From Streptomyces sp. LUP30 (lineage in GTDB: Bacteria > Actinomycetota > Actinomycetes > Streptomycetales > Streptomycetaceae), in the NCBI RefSeq assembly GCF_001746365.1, contig NZ_MJAJ01000012.1, forward strand, positions 1 through 64,000: a stretch of 64,000 nucleotides of DNA. The letters run 5' to 3'. Position numbers and translations under genes: made by a program. Shown here in pieces: positions 61,347 through 64,000 of the stretch (the first letter of the stretch is position 1; each line of letters opens with the position of its first letter). The notes below the pieces were generated by a model that did no database searches, was not told the DNA's origin, and saw nothing but the letters and a program-made list of their open reading frames with translations.

Positions 61347-61551
61347 GCGCTCGGGGGGCCTGGGCCTTCGGCGCGCAGGAGGTCGGGCGTAGGCTCCGGT
61401 CACCCAGTCATGACCGAAACCGGATGACCGAGCGGTGGCTGAAATCGACCGGCCTGTTACGGAATCCGGAAGTATTGGCGGAACCTCCTCGTTCGTCATG
61501 TCCTCTGAATGGGTGACGTGCCCACCAGAGAACGTGACGAACGGGGTTGCC

Positions 61552-62886
61552 ATGCGCGCCATCACTCGAAGGGGAGCACTCGGACTCGGCGCCGGTGCTG
61601 CCGCCGCCGCCGGACTCGTGGGCTGCGGAAGCCTCACGGGTTCGGACGAGCCCTCCCACGACGGCGGTTCCGGCGACACCGGGAAGAACTCCTCCGGCAC
61701 CCCGAAGTCGAAGCTCTCCGCCCGCCCCATCGGTGACGGCTCGACCTCCTTCACCGGCAAGCAGCCCCACCAGCCGGCCAAGCCCGTGCCGCTGGAGGCC
61801 GGCCAGGAGCCGCCGCAGTTCGTGATCTTCTCCTGGGACGGCGCGGGCGAGGTCGGCAACGGGCTCTTCCCGCGCTTCCTCGACCTCGCCAAGGAACACG
61901 GCGCGAGCATGACGTTCTTCCTGTCGGGGCTGTATCTGCTGCCCGAGTCGAAGAAGCGGCTCTACGACCCCCCGAACAACCCGCGCGGCGCCTCCGACAT
62001 CGGCTACCTCTCCGACGACCACGTGAAGGCGACGCTCACCAACGTCCGCCGGGCCTGGCTCGAAGGGCACGAGATAGGCACCCACTTCAACGGGCACTTC
62101 TGCGGTGAGGGTCACGGCTCGGTCGGCAAGTGGACGCCCGCGCAGTGGCGCAGCGAGATAGACCAGGCGAAGAAGTTCGTGAAGGAGTGGCGGACCAACA
62201 CCGGCTGGACCGACCTGCCCTCGCTGCCCTTCGACTACGACAAGGAACTCGTGGGCGCCCGTACGCCCTGTCTGCTCGGCCAGGACAACCTGCTGCCCAC
62301 CGCCCGCGCCCTCGGCTGGCGCTACGACGCCTCCTCGCCCGGCGGCAACCAGGTCTGGCCCACCAAGAAGCAGGGCATCTGGGACCTGCCGCTGCAGGCC
62401 ATACCGTTCCCCGGCCACAGCTTCCAGGTGCTGTCCATGGACTACAACATCCTCGCCAACCAGTCGATCAACTCGACCAAGGCGCCCGCCCACAACTACC
62501 CGGGCTGGCGGAAGCAGGCCTCCCAGGCGTACATACAGGGATTCAAGCGGGCATACGAGACGAACCGCGCCCCCTTCTTCATAGGCAACCACTTCGAGCA
62601 GTGGAACGGCGGCATCTACATGGACGCCGTCGAGGAAGCCTTCAAGCACATCGCGCGCGAGAAGGAGAAGGGCGCGGACGTGCGGCTCGTCTCCTTCCGG
62701 CAGTTCGTGGACTGGATCGACGTCCAGAAGCCGGAGATCCTCGACAAGCTGCGCACCCTCCAGGTCGGGCAGAAGCCGGCCGGCGGCTGGAAGACGTTCC
62801 TGGCCGCAAGCTCCGCCACCGCGGGCAGCAGCGCGGGCGCCACCGCCGGCACCGCCGGCTCCAGCGCCTCACCGAGCGCCGCCTGA
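61552..62886 (+). CDS. Polysaccharide-deacetylase-like lipoprotein
   Basis: 444 residues from the ATG at 61552; an ATG at 61498 is an alternative. A twin-arginine-like start (TRRGALGLG) and lipobox GLVGC (Cys25) mark a Tat-type exported lipoprotein. The core (about 95-395) has a NodB-like deacetylase pattern: FVIFSWDGAGE at the metal-binding strand and GHEIGTHFNGHFCG with the His pair. A long C-terminal Ala/Ser/Gly tail follows. It probably acts on a cell-wall or extracellular polysaccharide; catalytic competence is not certain. Confidence 0.82.
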   Translation: MRAITRRGALGLGAGAAAAAGLVGCGSLTGSDEPSHDGGSGDTGKNSSGTPKSKLSARPIGDGSTSFTGKQPHQPAKPVPLEAGQEPPQFVIFSWDGAGEVGNGLFPRFLDLAKEHGASMTFFLSGLYLLPESKKRLYDPPNNPRGASDIGYLSDDHVKATLTNVRRAWLEGHEIGTHFNGHFCGEGHGSVGKWTPAQWRSEIDQAKKFVKEWRTNTGWTDLPSLPFDYDKELVGARTPCLLGQDNLLPTARALGWRYDASSPGGNQVWPTKKQGIWDLPLQAIPFPGHSFQVLSMDYNILANQSINSTKAPAHNYPGWRKQASQAYIQGFKRAYETNRAPFFIGNHFEQWNGGIYMDAVEEAFKHIAREKEKGADVRLVSFRQFVDWIDVQKPEILDKLRTLQVGQKPAGGWKTFLAASSATAGSSAGATAGTAGSSASPSAA

Positions 62887-62897
62887 AATGCGGTTTT

Positions 62898-62913
62898 CCC
62901 CCCGCAAGGGGGG
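62898..62913 (+). terminator. Short GC hairpin after the deacetylase-like gene
   Basis: cccccc (62898-62903) with gggggg (62908-62913), GCAA tetraloop (GNRA type). 12 nt after the stop; no T run follows. Confidence 0.5.
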
Positions 62914-62952
62914 CGGGCAAGATCCCCAGAACGGGCATGCGAAACTTTTCAC

Positions 62953-63585
62953 ATGAGTGCCGCCAGCCGCGCCCTTCCGCGCTCGCCTGCCCGGGTCCGT
63001 CCGCGCCGTGCCGTCCTGACCACGGCAGCCGGCGGGGCCGTCGCCGCACTGCTGCTCTCCGCCTGCACCTCCGGAGGCGCCTCCGGAGGCGGCGGTGACA
63101 CCAACTTCGTGATGGGCAAGGACGGCATCTCCACCGTCGCGCAGGGCAAGCGGGACGCGGTCCCCGACCTGTCCGGCAGGACCGTCGCCGGCGGACAGCT
63201 CGACCTCAAGAGCTACCAGGGCAAGGTCGTCGTCCTCAACGTGTGGGGATCCTGGTGTTCCCCGTGCCGGGCCGAGGCGCCGAACTTCGAGAAGGTCTCC
63301 ACCGACCTCAAGGGCCAGGGCGTGCAGTTCGTCGGCATCAACACCCTCGACACCAGCAACAAGAACGCCCTCGCCTTCGAGAAGCAGCAGGGCATCACGT
63401 ACCCCAGCCTGTCCGACCCGAAGGGCAAGCTGCTGCTGCGGTTCAAGAAGGGCACGCTCAGCCTCCAGGCCATCCCGTCCACGCTGGTCATAGACCGCAA
63501 GGGCAAGATCGCCGCCCGCTCGCTGGCCGCGCTCAGCGAGGACAAGCTGCGCAAGATGATCGCTCCCGTCCTCGCGGAGAAGTGA
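62953..63585 (+). CDS. TlpA/ResA-type thioredoxin lipoprotein
   Basis: 210 residues. Lipobox LLSAC (Cys38) anchors it to the outer face of the membrane. The thioredoxin fold has the active site WCSPC (C102, C105) in VVVLNVWGSWCSPCRAEAP and a cis-Pro in LQAIPSTLVI. It likely reduces the apocytochrome c heme-binding cysteines, with electrons from CcdA. It is followed 2 nt later by ccdA, the usual order of the system II (Ccs/Res) genes. Confidence 0.94.
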   Translation: MSAASRALPRSPARVRPRRAVLTTAAGGAVAALLLSACTSGGASGGGGDTNFVMGKDGISTVAQGKRDAVPDLSGRTVAGGQLDLKSYQGKVVVLNVWGSWCSPCRAEAPNFEKVSTDLKGQGVQFVGINTLDTSNKNALAFEKQQGITYPSLSDPKGKLLLRFKKGTLSLQAIPSTLVIDRKGKIAARSLAALSEDKLRKMIAPVLAEK

Positions 63586-63586
63586 C

Positions 63587-64000
63587 GTGAGCGCTCTCAC
63601 CACGCTCGCCGCCACGGGCTACAACGACACCGTGCTCAACGGCGCGTTGCTGGTCGCGCTCCCCATCGCCCTGCTCGGCGGGCTCGTCTCCTTCTTCTCG
63701 CCGTGCGTCCTGCCGCTCGTCCCCGGCTACCTCTCGTACGTCACCGGCGTCGCCGGCACCGATCTGGCCGAGGCCCGCCGCGGACGGATGGTCGCCGGCG
63801 CCTCGCTCTTCGTCCTCGGCTTCACCTTCGTGTTCGTCTCCAGCGGGGCCCTGTTCGGCTACTTCGGCGACACGCTCCGGGCGAACCAGGACGTCCTGTC
63901 CAAGGTGCTGGGCGTCCTCATGATCGCCATGGGCGCCTTCTTCATGGGCCTGATGCCCTGGATGACCCAGCGCGAGTTCCGCATCCACAAGAGGCCCGTG
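63587..64000 (+). CDS. ccdA: CcdA-type cytochrome c biogenesis membrane protein (partial, 3' end outside window)
   Basis: The GTG at 63587 opens a frame of 138 codons to the end of the window. The protein begins with ALTTLAATGYNDTVLNGA and contains the first CcdA redox motif FFSPCVLPLVPGYLSY, then further membrane spans (GASLFVLGFTFVFVSSGALFG). CcdA carries electrons from cytoplasmic thioredoxin across the membrane to the TlpA/ResA protein encoded just upstream. The remaining half and the expected resB/ccsB partners lie downstream. Confidence 0.94.
   Translation, partial: MSALTTLAATGYNDTVLNGALLVALPIALLGGLVSFFSPCVLPLVPGYLSYVTGVAGTDLAEARRGRMVAGASLFVLGFTFVFVSSGALFGYFGDTLRANQDVLSKVLGVLMIAMGAFFMGLMPWMTQREFRIHKRPV

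Noticed and set aside
1..64000. tRNA genes, CRISPR arrays, transposases, restriction or toxin systems
   Set aside because: No T-loop or cloverleaf-like sequence in any intergenic gap, no regularly spaced repeats except the short arrays reported, and no matching domains.

Overview
The window is about 64 kb of very GC-rich chromosomal DNA. Its genes identify it as a Streptomyces (or very close relative): the developmental sigma/anti-sigma pair bldN-rsbN, a rex-hemACD operon with a Rex operator, a BldC-like small regulator, frequent GTG starts, ATGA/GTGA stop-start overlaps, and many lipoproteins. No prophage, insertion sequence, CRISPR array or biosynthetic gene cluster is visible; this is core-genome DNA with small accessory patches.

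Layout. Bases 1-280 are the 3' end of an rRNA operon (23S tail, 5S, terminator). Bases 341-8191 hold a HAD phosphatase, membrane proteins, acetoin-utilization deacetylase acuC, a phosphatase, a BldC-like DNA-binding protein, a 32-residue ribosome-associated basic protein, a sugar-nucleotide-type epimerase and a lysophospholipid acyltransferase. Bases 8282-11933 (minus strand) carry rsbN, bldN and a HAD-IB hydrolase. Bases 12036-18893 carry a glutaredoxin-like gene, then rex-hemA-hemC-hemD and hemB: redox-controlled synthesis of tetrapyrroles from glutamyl-tRNA. Bases 19388-25630 contain a PLP aminotransferase, a DUF4253 protein and divergent argS and class I lysS.

Bases 26107-36385 hold a DUF2637 membrane protein, two paralogous DUF3558 lipoproteins, rtcB, a tyrosine phosphatase-acetyltransferase fusion, a short-chain dehydrogenase, and a MarR/permease/His-rich protein group that looks like metal efflux. 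Bases 36457-45562 hold a flavin monooxygenase with its FMN reductase, an OmpR-type two-component system, a PAS-GAF-PP2C-HATPase signalling protein, an MHS-type transporter and a PaaX-like regulator. Bases 45585-58720 are a patch of stress- and envelope-type genes: methyltransferase, SHOCT protein, DUF7144, DUF6325, membrane proteins, DUF2252, GH15 glycosidase, ClC channel, and a DUF6153-DUF305 pair likely tied to copper.

Bases 59317-64000 return to heme: hemL, a histidine phosphatase, a deacetylase-like lipoprotein, a TlpA/ResA-type thioredoxin and the start of ccdA (cytochrome c maturation). The window therefore holds glutamyl-tRNA reductase, GSA aminomutase, porphobilinogen synthase, porphobilinogen deaminase and uroporphyrinogen synthase, plus the first genes of the machinery that attaches heme to cytochromes.

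Most notable non-gene signals: a Rex operator lying over a promoter with a Crp-like site upstream; a sigma-BldN-type promoter before rsbN; a promoter with a perfect 14-bp palindrome in its spacer; a hairpin sequestering the DUF2252 ribosome binding site; and a candidate AUC start for the ClC gene. All functional statements rest on reading the sequence and family knowledge; no searches were run.
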